64,000 bases of DNA from Mesotaenium endlicherianum. Lineage: Eukaryota > Streptophyta > Zygnematophyceae > Zygnematales > Mesotaeniaceae. The notes under the pieces were generated by a model. The model was not told the DNA's origin. It saw only the letters and a program-made list of their open reading frames with translations, and did no database searches. A program made the translations under genes and the position numbers. Where the stretch lies: the NCBI GenBank assembly GCA_009602735.1, contig WELA01003597.1, positions 389 to 64,388 on the forward strand, given 5' to 3'. Shown piece by piece: positions 22,543-33,477 of the stretch (position 1 is the first letter of the stretch; the number at the start of each line of letters is the position of its first letter).

Positions 22543-23588
22543 CTAAGCGATACTGAGGTTGTCCATGGCCATGGGCATCAGGCGCTGGAACAGTTGTGCA
22601 CGCTGCCCGACAAGAGCACTCCATGTGTCGAGACTATCCAAGTCCAGGACACTCTCAGCCACGGTCCTGGCTGCGGCTGGCAGGATCGGCTGGCATCCAT
22701 AAAGGAGAAAGTAGGGAGAATACGAGGTCAAGGAGGCCTGGCGATTGAACTTGTATCCCATAGCAAGCCACGGGAGTGCGTCGTCCCAGTGGGTGCTGTT
22801 GTGGGTCAGGCAATACTTGCCCAGCCCCAGCTTGACGGTCTGCACCATGCGCTCTGCAAGGTCGTCAACCTGGGGGTGATTGCGGGAGGTGGTGCGGTGC
22901 TCAATTATGGAGCGCTCTAGCAGCTTCTGAAAGCTGCTCTGGAACTCCTTGCCCTAGTCAATCAGTACCTCAGCGCAGCCGCCAAAACGGCTCAGGACCT
23001 GATCAAGGAACGCCTGCGCGATTCCCTCACTGGCCTTATTGGGCAAGGGCACGAGCTCGATCCACAAGTGCTCAATCATCACCAAGACGTAGAGGTTGCC
23101 TCGACGGGACTTGGACAACTCCCCAGCCAAGTCCAATGACCACCTGTAGAACAGCCCCTGAATGGGCAGGGGGTTGAGGGCAACAGTGCATGCTGTGAAG
23201 CTCGAGCGCACGCGGTCGCAGAGAGTGCAGCTGCTGACGACGTCGGCCACGACCTTAGCCATGCCGTGCCACCAGTACTCGAACTGCAGTAGGCTGAGAG
23301 TGCCCTTGATACCAAAGTGTCCAAGGGCCGGGCCTCATGAACGGTGCGCACCAGCTGGCTGCGTATAGCAGGCTCAGGGACCACCGAGAAGGAGCCGTCG
23401 GCCATCACACGCCTCAGCCGACCCTCCATGAAGACGAAATCTCGGGTGCGCTTGAGGACGCGGTCACGCTCCCTCGCGTCCATGTCTAGCGCCAGCTCCT
23501 TAGTGGCGACGTACTGCAGCAGCGCGGCAACGTCCCACACGTCCTCAGGCCCGCAATACCAACTGTCTTGCTCGCTGCTGCCGCCCAC
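22543..23588 (-). pseudogene. Element C integrase zinc domain and core
   Basis: The remnant includes VVSSCTLCDRVRSSF (the end of the HHCC zinc domain), YRWSLDLAGELSKSRRGNLYVLVMIEH (core start), and the core end MVQTVKLGLGKYCLTHNSTHWDDALPWLAMGYKFNRQA. It is collinear with the element B integrase. Part of the same region is present a second time at 25380-25975. Fossil. Confidence 0.8.
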
Positions 23589-23699
23589 GCCAGACGCCTC
23601 GTGTTGACCACCACCAGGTCGGGGTCGATGAGCCCCGCGGGCCTCGAATCGCCGTCCATCGTGAAGGCCAAGAAGGCTGCCGCGTGCCAGGCCACTGGC

Positions 23700-25120
23700 T
23701 CGTCCTCGTGATGCCGGACCACGGTCAGATCCCTGGAGGAAGGCAGCAGATTGCGGCTGACGCCGTCGGCGTCCATGGTGGTCGAGCCGGGGCGGTGGTG
23801 CATGTCAAACGTGTACTCCTGCAGAATGAGTGCCCACCGCGCGTACTTGCCTGTAAGGCGCTCCGACGTGATGAGCCACTTAAGCGGCTGATGGTCGATG
23901 ACGAGACAGAATTGGGTGCCGTAGAGGTAGTGCCTAAAGTGCACGATAGCCCAGACCGCTGCCAGACACTCCCCCTCATAAGAGCCATAGTTGGCCTCGG
24001 CGCGATTGTTGCTGCGACTGTCGTACGCCACCACGTGCTTGCAAACGTTGTGCTCCTGCACCAGCACTGCTCCCAGCCTTGCCTGCACCCAGTCGGTGTA
24101 GAGGATAAAGGGCTTAGTGTGGTCAGGCCACCGTAGCACTAGAGTGCTCACCAACAGCTCCTTGAGCTTATCTAACGTTGCCTACTGCTCTGTCCCCCAT
24201 ACGTAGGCAAACCCCTTTCGCAGCAAATCGTTGAGTGGCTTAGCGAGCTCGCTAAAGCCAGGCACAAAGCGGCAGTAGTAGTTGGCGATCCCAAGGAAGG
24301 CCCTCAGCTGTAAGATGTCGATAGGCGGCGGGATGCCTGTGATGGCCAAAATCTTGGCCAGCTGCGGTGCCAATCCGCTGGAGGAGAGGAGATGCCCGAG
24401 GTACTCCACCTCTCGGGTCCCAAAGGTGCACTTCCCTGGATGGCACTTGAGCCCAGCGGCCTCCAAGCGGTCCACGATGGCGGTAATGTGCGCCATGTGC
24501 TCCTCGAACGTCTCATTTAAGACAAGCACGTCATCAATGTAGCACCGGGCAAAGGATAGCCCTGCCAGCTCCTTATCCATGACCCGCTGGTAAGTAGCTG
24601 GAGAGTTCTTCAGCCCGAAGGGCATCACCCTCCACTCGTAGAGGCGCTGTGCCCCCCAGAACGTTGTCTTGTGCTGGTCCTTCTCCGTAATAGGTATCTG
24701 GTTGAAGCCTTGCCTCAAGTCCAGCATCAAAAACCATGTGCACGTGCCAATGTCATCGAAGATCTTGTCAGGGGTAGGCAGAGGATATCTGTTCTGCTCG
24801 GTAACCTCGTTGAGCTTATGATAGTCATCGCACATCCTCTTCTCATACCAGTTGCCTGAGGCATCCTTCTTGGCCGGCATGACCGTGGGGGCCGCGTAGG
24901 TAGAGGAGGACTCCCGAATGAGCTGGTTGTCCTCCAGCTTGCCTGTCTGCGTGCTGATCAAGACATCCGCAAAGTGACTGTAGCGGTATCGCTTTTGGAA
25001 GATGGGTACGTCGGACGTGAGGCGGAGCCTCATGGGGTCGCCAGTGTAGCGCCCCAAGTCATGCATGCCGCTGGCAAAGCAGGCACTGCGCCGGGCATCA
25101 AGCATCTCCATTAGCTGCAC
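23700..25120 (-). pseudogene. Element C reverse transcriptase and RNase H
   Basis: A long open RT stretch (25120-24182, 312 codons) has AAPTVMPAKKDASGNWY, FLMLDLRQGFNQIPI, MPFGLKNSPATYQ and the catalytic box CYIDDVL at residues 193-199, then FLGIANYYCRFVPGF. RNase H follows (24154 onward: FILYTDWVQARLGAVL, SYEGECLAAVWAIVHF, TTMDADGVSRN). This is the Ty3/gypsy RT-RNase H order. Fossil element C. Confidence 0.88.
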
Positions 25121-25206
25121 TGCCTGCTTCGTGGTAAGGGTCCCCCCCAGCTTCCATGTAGGGACTGCTAGAGGTGGTGCTTGCCCTGCACCTGTCGCCT
25201 CTTGTG

Positions 25207-26631
25207 CTACTGTTGCAAAGCTCTGCCCCCCTGCTGGCGCCGCCTGTCTGCTGGCAGAGAGCGGCTGCCCTGCACCTGCTCCTGCTGGAACCTATCCTGC
25301 GGCTGCCAGCTGACCTGTAGGAGCTGCCTGCTGGCATGCAGGAGGAAAAAGAAGTGGGGAGCGATGCGACCCCCTAGCGTCGTTTGGCGTCGCAGGTACA
25401 CGAAGTCACCTGCGGAAAACTGCAACACCCGAGGACGATAGGCTCCTTCACGTGTCATGGCGTACCTCAGCGTGTCAAGATGCTGAGTGATATTGAGGTT
25501 GTCCATGGCCATGGGCATCAAGCGCTGGACTAGCTGTGCACGCTGCCCGATAAGAGCCCTCCATGTGTCGGGACTATCGAAGTCCAGAACACTCTCAGCG
25601 ACGGTCCTGGCTGCGGCTGGCAGGATCGGCTGGCGTCCATGAAGGAGAAAGTAGGGAGAATGCGAGGCCAAGGGGGCCTGGCGACTGAACCTGTATCCTA
25701 TCGCCAACCACGGGAGTGCGTTGTCCCAATGGGTGCTGCTGTGGATCAGGCAGTACTTGCGTAGCCCCACCTTGACGGTCTGCACCATGCGCTCTGCAAG
25801 GCCGTTAGCCAGGGGGTGATCGCGGGAGGTGGTGCGGTGGTCAATCATGGAGCGCTCTAGCAGCTTCTGGAAGCTGCCCTGGAACTCCTTCTCCTGGTGG
25901 GTCAGCACCTCAGCGCAGCCGTCAAGACGGTTAAGGATCTGATCCAGGATCGCCTGAGTGATGCCATCCACCCGGGTCAAATGCGGCGGGAAGCCCATGG
26001 CGCGCTCCATTTCTATGACGCGCGGCCGCTTGTAGAGGCCAGAGGAAAGGTCAATGAGCATGCCGCGAACCGCGCTGATGTAGACGGCGCTGTCGTAGTG
26101 GCTGACGAATGTTGGCAGGGCGCGCGTGACATCACCGAGCACCTCACACTGGGCTTGCGATGGATGGGGCAAAGCTGTAACGAGCTGGGCCAGCCGTGTG
26201 ACGTCGAGGATGGAGTCGACGTTGCGGGCGTGGCGTGGGTGCGCGGCGGCGAGGGCCTCCAGCGTGCCTGGCATGGCTAGGTTGGTGAAGTAGGCGCGCA
26301 CGCGGTGGGTGAAGGACCCAACCTGCGCGGCGTTGATGACGGCCTCGCGTCTGAGGTAGCTGCTGCAGAGCTCAAAGTTGGCGCGAACATTGGCGCGCTC
26401 GTCGTTGCGCACCGCCACATTCTCCAAGACCCACGCAAAGGAGTGAGGTGGCTGGCGCGCCTCAACCACTGTGAGGACGCAAAGAAGGTGCCAGAAGAGC
26501 GCCGTGCGAGGGTCACTGAGGGCACCACCGCGGCCTGCGATGGAGAAACCCGGGCACTCCCAGCCAGCAATGACGAGATCCACGGGGCCGAGGCGAGTCA
26601 CGTGCTCGTCGGTGATGTCGCGGACGTCCAA
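25207..26631 (-). pseudogene. Element C methyltransferase C-terminal half fused to an integrase segment
   Basis: A single open stretch of 474 codons. Residues 1-220 are C5-methyltransferase: motif IV with the Pro-Cys pair (GWECPGFSIAG, then GRGGALSDPRTALFW), motif VI FAWVLENVAV, motif VIII VGSFTHRVRAYFTN and a C-terminal ERAMGFPPHLTR. From about residue 222 the frame runs directly into integrase core sequence (AILDQILNRLDGCAEVL, then DHPLANGLAERMVQTVK), nearly the same as 22440-23010. It ends in unrelated Gln/Arg-rich residues. The integrase part is out of its normal place, so it is likely a rearrangement during reverse transcription or an assembly fault. Fossil. Confidence 0.82.
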
Positions 26632-26778
26632 TGGCTAGTCGGTCTGCGCGTAGCGAAAAGCGCAAGTGAGAAATAGGTCGGGGAAGCGCTTGTGACAGAG
26701 GGCCATCTGGCGTCGGGCAACTTGCTGCGCCTTAGGTTCAGGGTCGACGTAGACGTAACGTTGGACGGGAATGCCAGC

Positions 26779-27336
26779 CTACAAGGTAGCCAGCAACCCA
26801 GTGGCGATGTTGGCAAACAGCTCCACCAGGACGATGCCGCCAGACGGCTCATCCAGCTGGTCCGTGTAGATTGGCGTTGGCGGTGGGCAAAGGCCTATAG
26901 CAAGATTGCTTGGCTCCGCCGTTGGCGGGTACGTACGGGCCACGCTGTACTGGTGAGGGGCCATGCGGAGTGCAGCGACTGCACGGTTGGCGTAGTCGCG
27001 CGTAAGAAGCAAAAGAGGTCCAGCCAGTGGCTGAGGCTGGTCGACGCGCGCGTGAGCCTGGTACTGTCGCCACCTGTCCTGAGCGTCCTGCAGGATGTGA
27101 AAGCGTAGAGGTGTCAAGCGGGACTGGGCCATGCGCACGCAGGTGAGCTGCCACCTGCGCCTAGCCTTGCGGTCCTGCGCATGAGAGGCTGCGTACGCGA
27201 GCTGGTCCATCACAAGGCGCTGTGGCAGGTACGGGTGTGGGTCGTAGAAGGCCTGCTGGCGGTGGTGGAACGGGAGGTCCACTGGGTTGGCGCTGCCGGC
27301 GGGCTTCGTGTCGTATATGAAGTGCCGGACGCGCAC
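26779..27336 (-). pseudogene. Element C methyltransferase N-terminal part with SAM motif
   Basis: The stretch has an Arg/Gln-rich N-terminal region. Its last 20 residues (about 26785-26838) contain VLVELFANIATG, the motif I SAM-binding glycine loop of C5-methyltransferases (compare VLELFAGLGSG in element B). The catalytic motif IV lies downstream in 25207-26631. Upstream is a Pro/Arg-rich repeat region (27340-27840, with several TPPYR-like words). Fossil element C. Confidence 0.75.
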
Positions 27337-27849
27337 TGGCTAGCAAGGCGCCAGCTGCACCTGGGCATGGGGTTGCGGGTGGAGCGGCAGCTGATCGTTT
27401 GGACGCCGGTAGCGGCGCGCCAAGTCGTCGACGGCTGCAGATCGGCGGCCAGGCCTAGAGTCGCATGCGCGGCTGCTGGTGTGGGCCACCTTTGAGGGAG
27501 GCAAGCTGCCAGGCCCGTCTCTGGCAAAGTGACTGCGAGGGAGCGCTGGCCGTCGATCGTAGAGCGCGTGGGTGGCGTACGTGGTGGACTGCGGGGCATC
27601 CTCACGACCGTCCACCTCGCAGTACGGCGGGGTGGCTGCTCGATCACGGCTGTCGCGGTAGGGTGGAGTGGCGGCTTGATCTTGGGTATTGCGGTAAGGC
27701 GGCGTGAGAGACCGAACACGTCTGGGCGGGGGCGTGAGATTGCGCTCGCTGCGCAGACTGCGCCTGAGCTGCGGCCAGGTGACAGCTCCCAGCCTGCCGC
27801 GTAGTCCGCGTTCCGGCTCTGGACGGATGACTGAGCACACAACGGGTAC

Positions 27850-28343
27850 TGTAGTGAAACAGATAGATTAAGTACTTATTAAAATAGAATACTTTATCTA
27901 TTCAAGACAAGGATCTTTGAACACAAGTGGTAGCTTCTTGAAAGAGAGATGGCTTCTTGAAAGTTAATGTATTTCTGGAATTTGGCACGTACAAGAGTGA
28001 TCTGGAATGTCTTTCTCTGTTCTAGCTCTTGTTTATATACTTGTTACATGAGTAATTTCTAGAAAGGTGTATGTTGATGTGTTGGCACCCGACACATCCC
28101 AAAACTTGCCACCTCTTTCTAGAATAATGTACACGTGTCCTTTTGACCTAAAAATGGCACATTTGACTTTTGCCACATGGAGTTCTTCTAGGTCCTTCCT
28201 CTAACTTCAAAAATAAGGTTCAAAGGACATAAACCAAGTCATTAGAGTACCTATTCACACTTGAATCCACACAATACTACTCCATATATATTTGAAAATA
28301 TTAAAATATATGCAACTAATATATTATAACTCAAATTACTACA
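27850..28343 (-). repeat. Solo LTR inside element C with 5-bp target duplication
   Basis: A 494-bp LTR with TG...CA ends and a short inverted repeat at the termini (TGTAGTGA at the left edge, TTACTACA at the right). It is flanked by GGTAC at 27845-27849 and 28344-28348, a 5-bp target-site duplication. The same LTR in the other orientation lies at 39965-40467. No internal element sequence is attached, so it is a solo LTR left by recombination between two LTRs. It inserted after element C. Confidence 0.93.
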
Positions 28344-29827
28344 GGTACGGCGGTCATCGCTGTGTCGGGTGTGCTAACAACCGCGCAAGCCGCGCTGGCG
28401 CGCGCGTCGGAGGTGGCGGAGGTAGCAGCGGGGAAGACGCGAGAGCTGGACATGTCATCTTGGGCACCTCTGCCATACAGCCTGTGCGTGAGGTCGCGAC
28501 AGCTGGCGTCGGTCGAGCAATCATGCTCGGGTCGACATCGTGGGCCTGCAGCACAGCGGTAGGCTTTGCCAGACCTGGCGGACGCATGCCGGCTGAACCT
28601 TGGCGGGCCGACCAAAGAAGAGCAGCCGAACCATCTGGGGGTCCTGTCAGTGTGCTGAAGCCTGGGGGTCCTATGGGCCTACAACGGATGCGAGCAACGA
28701 GGGTGACGGACCGCGCCTGTAACCCAGTCGGCTCCTCATAGAACTCCTCTGGCGCGCTTTCATACGACTCGTCGTTAGTCAGCGGATTGTAGGCCGCCTG
28801 ACGCATGGTGGCCTCCTCCAAAGCGGTTGTGCGGTGGTCAGAGTCGTTTGTGTGCATCGACAGCGAAGGTGGCCGGGACGCCATCCGAAACTGCATGGCC
28901 ACTTCAACTGGCACCTCTTGTCGCAGGCGGACGTCGGATCGGGCGTCGGACGAGCGAGCTCTCTTACGAGGAGGCGGCGTCGAGGCGAGCGGTAGGCTCC
29001 TGCCTGCAACAGCGGCGAGGNAAGGTTCAAAGGACATAAACCAAGTCATTAGAGTACCTATTCACACTTGAATCCACACAATACTACTCCATATATATTT
29101 GAAAATATTAAAATATATGCAACTAATATATTATAACTCAAATTACTACAGGTACGGCGGTCATCGCTGTGTCGGGTGTGCTAACAACCGCGCAAGCCGC
29201 GCTGGCGCGCGCGTCGGAGGTGGCGGAGGTAGCAGCGGGGAAGACGCGAGAGCTGGACATGTCATCTTGGGCACCTCTGCCATACAGCCTGTGCGTGAGG
29301 TCGCGACAGCTGGCGTCGGTCGAGCAATCATGCTCGGGTCGACATCGTGGGCCTGCAGCACAGCGGTAGGCTTTGCCAGACCTGGCGGACGCATGCCGGC
29401 TGAACCTTGGCGGGCCGACCAAAGAAGAGCAGCCGAACCATCTGGGGGTCCTGTCAGTGTGCTGAAGCCTGGGGGTCCTATGGGCCTACAACGGATGCGA
29501 GCAACGAGGGTGACGGACCGCGCCTGTAACCCAGTCGGCTCCTCATAGAACTCCTCTGGCGCGCTTTCATACGACTCGTCGTTAGTCAGCGGATTGTAGG
29601 CCGCCTGACGCATGGTGGCCTCCTCCAAAGCGGTTGTGCGGTGGTCAGAGTCGTTTGTGTGCATCGACAGCGAAGGTGGCCGGGACGCCATCCGAAACTG
29701 CATGGCCACTTCAACTGGCACCTCTTGTCGCAGGCGGACGTCGGATCGGGCGTCGGACGAGCGAGCTCTCTTACGAGGAGGCGGCGTCGAGGCAAGCGGT
29801 AGGCTCCTGCCTGCAACAGCGGCGAGG
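28215..29827. repeat. 806-bp direct duplication across a one-base gap
   Basis: 28215-29020 and 29022-29827 are the same sequence (offset 807), with only one difference noticed by eye (near 28986 against 29793). A single N at 29021 separates them. The repeat takes in the right end of the solo LTR and part of element C. The near-identity and the N suggest two overlapping contigs that were joined without merging. Confidence 0.93.
29022..29150 (-). repeat. Partial second copy of the solo LTR
   Basis: This is the right end of the LTR at 27850-28343, present again because of the 806-bp duplication. It ends with the same ACTACA|GGTAC junction. It is not an independent insertion. Confidence 0.88.
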
Positions 29828-30531
29828 AGCTCGTGGGCCCTAGCGGCTGTGGCCACTGCCGTGGCAGAGACGTCGGCGACGGCGGTCGCTGCTGCTGTAA
29901 TCTGGCGCATTGCGGCGTGCTGTGCTGCATAAATGTGCACAAACTCGTGGGTCTGCGCTGTCAGCAGCTCCGCCTGCTGCTGTGGGGTAAGGCGGAGCTC
30001 CGCCCTCGATAGCTCCGGCTCCTCACCCTGGGGCTGGAGCAGGTCGGCCCCGACCAAAACGTTGTCCTCCTCTGAGCCACCTTTGCGCGTCTGGGTGACG
30101 CCGTGCCGGTCCTCGTCGTCGCCGAGCGCGACGAAGCCGTAGAGAATTGCTGACGTGGGTCGCCGGTCCAGGATGTCCAGCGGCAGTGAGGCCTTGTGCG
30201 TACCACCTGTGCGCCAGTCGGGCCGATAGTGTGCCCGCTCCGTCCAGTTATCCACCGCGGCTTCAATGGGGAAGAGCACGTCCTGCCCCAAGAGGACGTC
30301 GAAGGTGTCAGAGCGCGTCACGAGCGCGTGACGATGTATCGTCGTCTCATCCTCGGTCCCGGGCCAAAAGTTGAAGACGAGCGCCAGCCAAGTGCGCCCC
30401 ATCACGGACTCGGATGTACCAGTCGCAGTGTTAATCCGCATGGGCAAATCCTCCAGATCAGCTGAGGAGAGACCCAGCTGCCAGAGATAGCTGTGACTGA
30501 TCAGAACTGGCAGGGCGCCGGTGTCAAACAT
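29828..30531 (-). pseudogene. Element C retropepsin-like protease
   Basis: The stretch opens MFDTGALPVLISHSYLWQLG, with the DTG(A) active-site triad of retroviral-type aspartic proteases. FDVLLGQDVLFPIEAAVDNW follows, the usual hydrophobic-LG-D segment. After the protease the frame passes into an Ala-rich spacer with a basic patch (PPPRKRARSS) that could be a nuclear localisation signal. It lies between the gag knuckles and the methyltransferase. Fossil. Confidence 0.8.
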
Positions 30532-30744
30532 AATGCGCTGAGGGGCCTACTTGTTAACCAGCACGATCCCTTGCGCGTTGTCCATAAATGCAGCGTTAGG
30601 GCTGCTGATCAACCTGCGCTTGTACGGGGGTCGGGCGGGAGCTGAGAGCATCGCAGTGGAAGCTCCTACTGTCGGCCTATCTGTGCCCATGCGCGCACCA
30701 AGAGCGCGGGAACGAAGCATCAGCTGGGTGGCCTGCCGGGTCGC

Positions 30745-32635
30745 CTACAGCGTCACCCCGAGCTTAGCAAAGGACACCGTTGGCATGCGTTGCAGCGCCA
30801 GCGATTGCACCTCGGCGTTGAGCTGCACCGCCATCACTGGAGAGACGAGTGCGTGCAATGTCGGCGAGACTGGCGCTGCTGGCGGGTCCAGGACGCAAAA
30901 GGAGCGGGGCAGACGCGGGGCTTCCTCCGTACGCCATCCCTGGTCGGGACCATTGCGCTTGGGTGTGCCTGCTGCTCGCCCTGCAGCCGCCACGAGTGTG
31001 CGCTCGCGAGTCGCCTCGTGCGCTGCCGGACCACTACCAAGTGGCCGTGTTCGTGCGCAATAGACTAGGTCTTGGGACGGCGCGGCTGTCCTCCCTGGCG
31101 CACCTGGCGCCGCTGCGAGCAAAACTGCCAATGCAAACTCTAGCGATGGCGCTGGCGCCCTGGCGAGGATGGGCACCTTTGTGGGAACTGGCGCAGGCGT
31201 TGGCACGGCGGCAGGGTCTAGAGGGACCTCTGCTGGGCCGCCAGGTGGCGCTCCAGGGTCGCTCCCGAGGCGGACTAGGCGGGCTGCCACTCCGTTGGCG
31301 CTCTCGCTTGCATGGGCTCCGTGCGATGCTCGGGCGTCTCGTTTCCGAGCGAGAGGATCCTGCGCAGCCTCGACAGCGCAGCTTGCACGGATGCCGGGGT
31401 TTTGTGCGCAGCCAGGATTTAAGCCCTGGCTGAGCGACGTCGTGCCCGAGCCGTCCGGCGGCTCCCCGATGATTGGGTTGTACAACGAGGTCGGGAATGC
31501 CCCCCCCTGATGGGTGATGGCGGCCCCCTCTGCCGTCCGCGCACGTGCCGGTTCGAGACACATGCGCGCGCCAAGTGGCGGCACCTGGGAGCAGCTGCTA
31601 GGTGGAGCTGCGCAGGCTGGCGTGCCAGAGGCGAGGAGACCAAGTCGCCGGAACAGACCTCGCGTCGCCGTCCCTGGCGCCTGGCCACAGGCGATGTTGC
31701 CGGTGCTGGTGCGTGGCACCACGGATGTCGTACGCGAGCCACGTGGCGCCAGCTGCTAGAACCTGCTGCTGGCAAACAGCAGCAGGCGGCTGTGTTCCTG
31801 CAGCTCAATCGTGCGCAGGTCTGCACACGCGTGCGCGGTGCGAGTGCCGCAGCTCGTCGCGGCCTGCGCAGCTGTCTGGCGGGCTCGCAAGGGGACGTCA
31901 ACTGTTGCTGGGCCGGACATGGTCGGCCTGCTGTCAACAGCAAGGCCGGGCAGGCCAGGGTCGTCGCCGGCGTAAATGCTGACTGCGCTGGCTTTGGGGT
32001 CGGCTCGTTGCAGGGGCGGACTGTGGCATCGGTTGGCTGGGCTATGCCGGATGGACATTTGCCGGTTATCTGCCAATTGGGTCGCTCCCGCCTGCCACTG
32101 GCAGCAGCCTGGGCGGGGAGCGTGCAGCTGGTAGGGGCGTACAGCGCTCCGCACGCGTCGTAGCCGGCGCTTGCGTCGCAAGCGTGTAGGCGGGCGATCT
32201 CGGCCTCGGCCGCTAATAGCGCGTCGCTGAGTGCGTCGTAGCTGCAGTGGTCCTCGCTGGGCGTCATCACGGCGTTGGTCGTGGTTGTGGCCGCTGTCAT
32301 CGGGCCGTCCGTCAGTGCGCGGATTGCGCGTGCCCTGCTGGCCTGCCGCGTCGGAGGTTCCGTCCCGAGCGCGCCCGTTCTCAAGGTCGCGCTTCTTTTA
32401 AAGGCAGACGATCTGCAGGTGGCCGGCTTTGCCACATTAGGTGCAATCGCCAGGCTTGCTGTTCTGCGCGAGCGTGCAGTCACGGCGAGAGTGGCCCATC
32501 TTCCCGCAAGACCAGCAGGGGTCGCTCGTTGTGGCGGCCATAGAGATACGGCCACGCGGAGCTCCGCGCTGCTGAGTTTGCTGGGGCAGCTGCGAGCGCT
32601 GCGGCTGCTGCTGGGGCTGGCGTGCAGGGACTGGT
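30745..32635 (-). pseudogene. Element C nucleocapsid knuckles and Pro/Ala-rich spacer
   Basis: On the minus strand near 32535-32400 are two CCHC knuckles, CWSCGKMGHSRRDC and one beginning CGKAGHLQ, which in this family bind RNA. From there to about 30745 the translation is Pro-, Ala- and Arg-rich low-complexity sequence of very high GC with no domain I can name. Many long open frames on both strands here are a by-product of the base composition. Fossil. Confidence 0.65.
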
Positions 32636-33474
32636 CACATCGTGGAAGATGGCAGCACCGCAACCTCCTGTCGTACGCCTATGGATGCGAGGCCGACACG
32701 GTTGCTGATGTTGCTCCGTGTGGCTGCCAGGCTTTGCTTCTCAACTGAGAGGTAAGCGTCCTCCAGTGAATATTTGGAATCCTTGCGGTCGATGAGGGGG
32801 ACGATAGCTCTCTCCCTCAGACGCGGCTCCACGGCACGCAAGAAGACCTCCGCTGTCTCTCGGTCAGTGACCGTGCCCACGTCTCTGCGCAGGTGGGTCA
32901 GACGTTGGTACATCATGCAAATCGTCTCGTTCTTGCGACGGAAGAAGTGGTGCAGCTCGAACACCTTCTCCTCTGTGGCGGCCTGGAACTCTTGTCTAAG
33001 GACGTCTCAGAAGGCCTGAACTGGGTCAGCTAGTGGGTCTGAACGTCCCCCAACAGCTCTGTTCACGTGAGGATCTTGGCTGCCTTCTCTCGGTAGATGT
33101 CGCGAGCCTCGTAGAGAAGACGTAACGCATGAGCGTGCCAAACACCTGGCACTTAGTGAGCGCGGGCGTCTTGAGCTTAGCGTTCTCGAATTCAGCCTCA
33201 AACTCAGAGATAGTGTTGTGCAGATCACAGGTGCCTGGCCTGCCGCTGAAGCGGAAGAGAAAGGCCCTGTCTACCTTCATATCCTGGTTACCATGGAGTA
33301 CAAGGGATCGTAGTGAGTCCACTGTAGAGGTGGCTCGTGGACGGCCATAGGCTGAGGGGGCACCGGGTGCTCCTCCTTAGGGGGATCAGTGATGGTACTG
33401 AGATTTGAGTCTGCGTCCTCGCCACTAACCCCTTCGTAGTAAGGCTCATAAGATAGCGCACTACGGGTAGGCAT
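32635..33474 (-). pseudogene. Element C gag capsid region
   Basis: Gag pieces: an acidic N-terminus (33474-33277), a capsid-type segment (33322-33026, with TISEFEAEFENAKLKTP) and MFELHHFFRRKNETICMMYQRL with LRRDVGTVTDRETAEVFLRAVEPRL (32964-32635). FFRRKNETI resembles FVRQKNETV of the element B gag, tying the two elements together. Fossil. Confidence 0.72.
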
Positions 33475-33477
33475 ACG

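Larger units (their letters stand above)
22030..33477 (-). mobile_element. Methyltransferase- and PHD-finger-bearing Ty3/gypsy fossil (element C)
   Basis: A GC- and CpG-rich retroelement read on the minus strand. Order of parts: gag (33474-32635), two CCHC knuckles (about 32535-32400), a Pro/Ala-rich spacer (about 32400-30745), retropepsin (starting 30531), a further spacer, C5-methyltransferase (about 27336-25980), a displaced integrase segment (25380-25975), RT (25120-24182), RNase H (24154-23700), integrase zinc domain and core (about 23560-22543) and PHD finger (22245-22111). The same plan is seen in element B, though the proteins are quite diverged, so the architecture is an established family trait. 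A solo LTR of another family sits inside at 27850-28343. It has roughly ten breaks; several long open stretches remain, so it may be younger than B. No paired LTRs were found. Confidence 0.88.

Noticed and set aside
28292-29548. Two identical 149-residue plus-strand proteins
   Set aside because: They lie antisense to element C and are identical only because of the 806-bp duplication.
26692-32748. Many plus-strand open frames of 80-220 codons opposite element C
   Set aside because: High GC content leaves few stop codons in any frame. The minus strand carries the recognisable gag, protease, methyltransferase, RT and integrase motifs.
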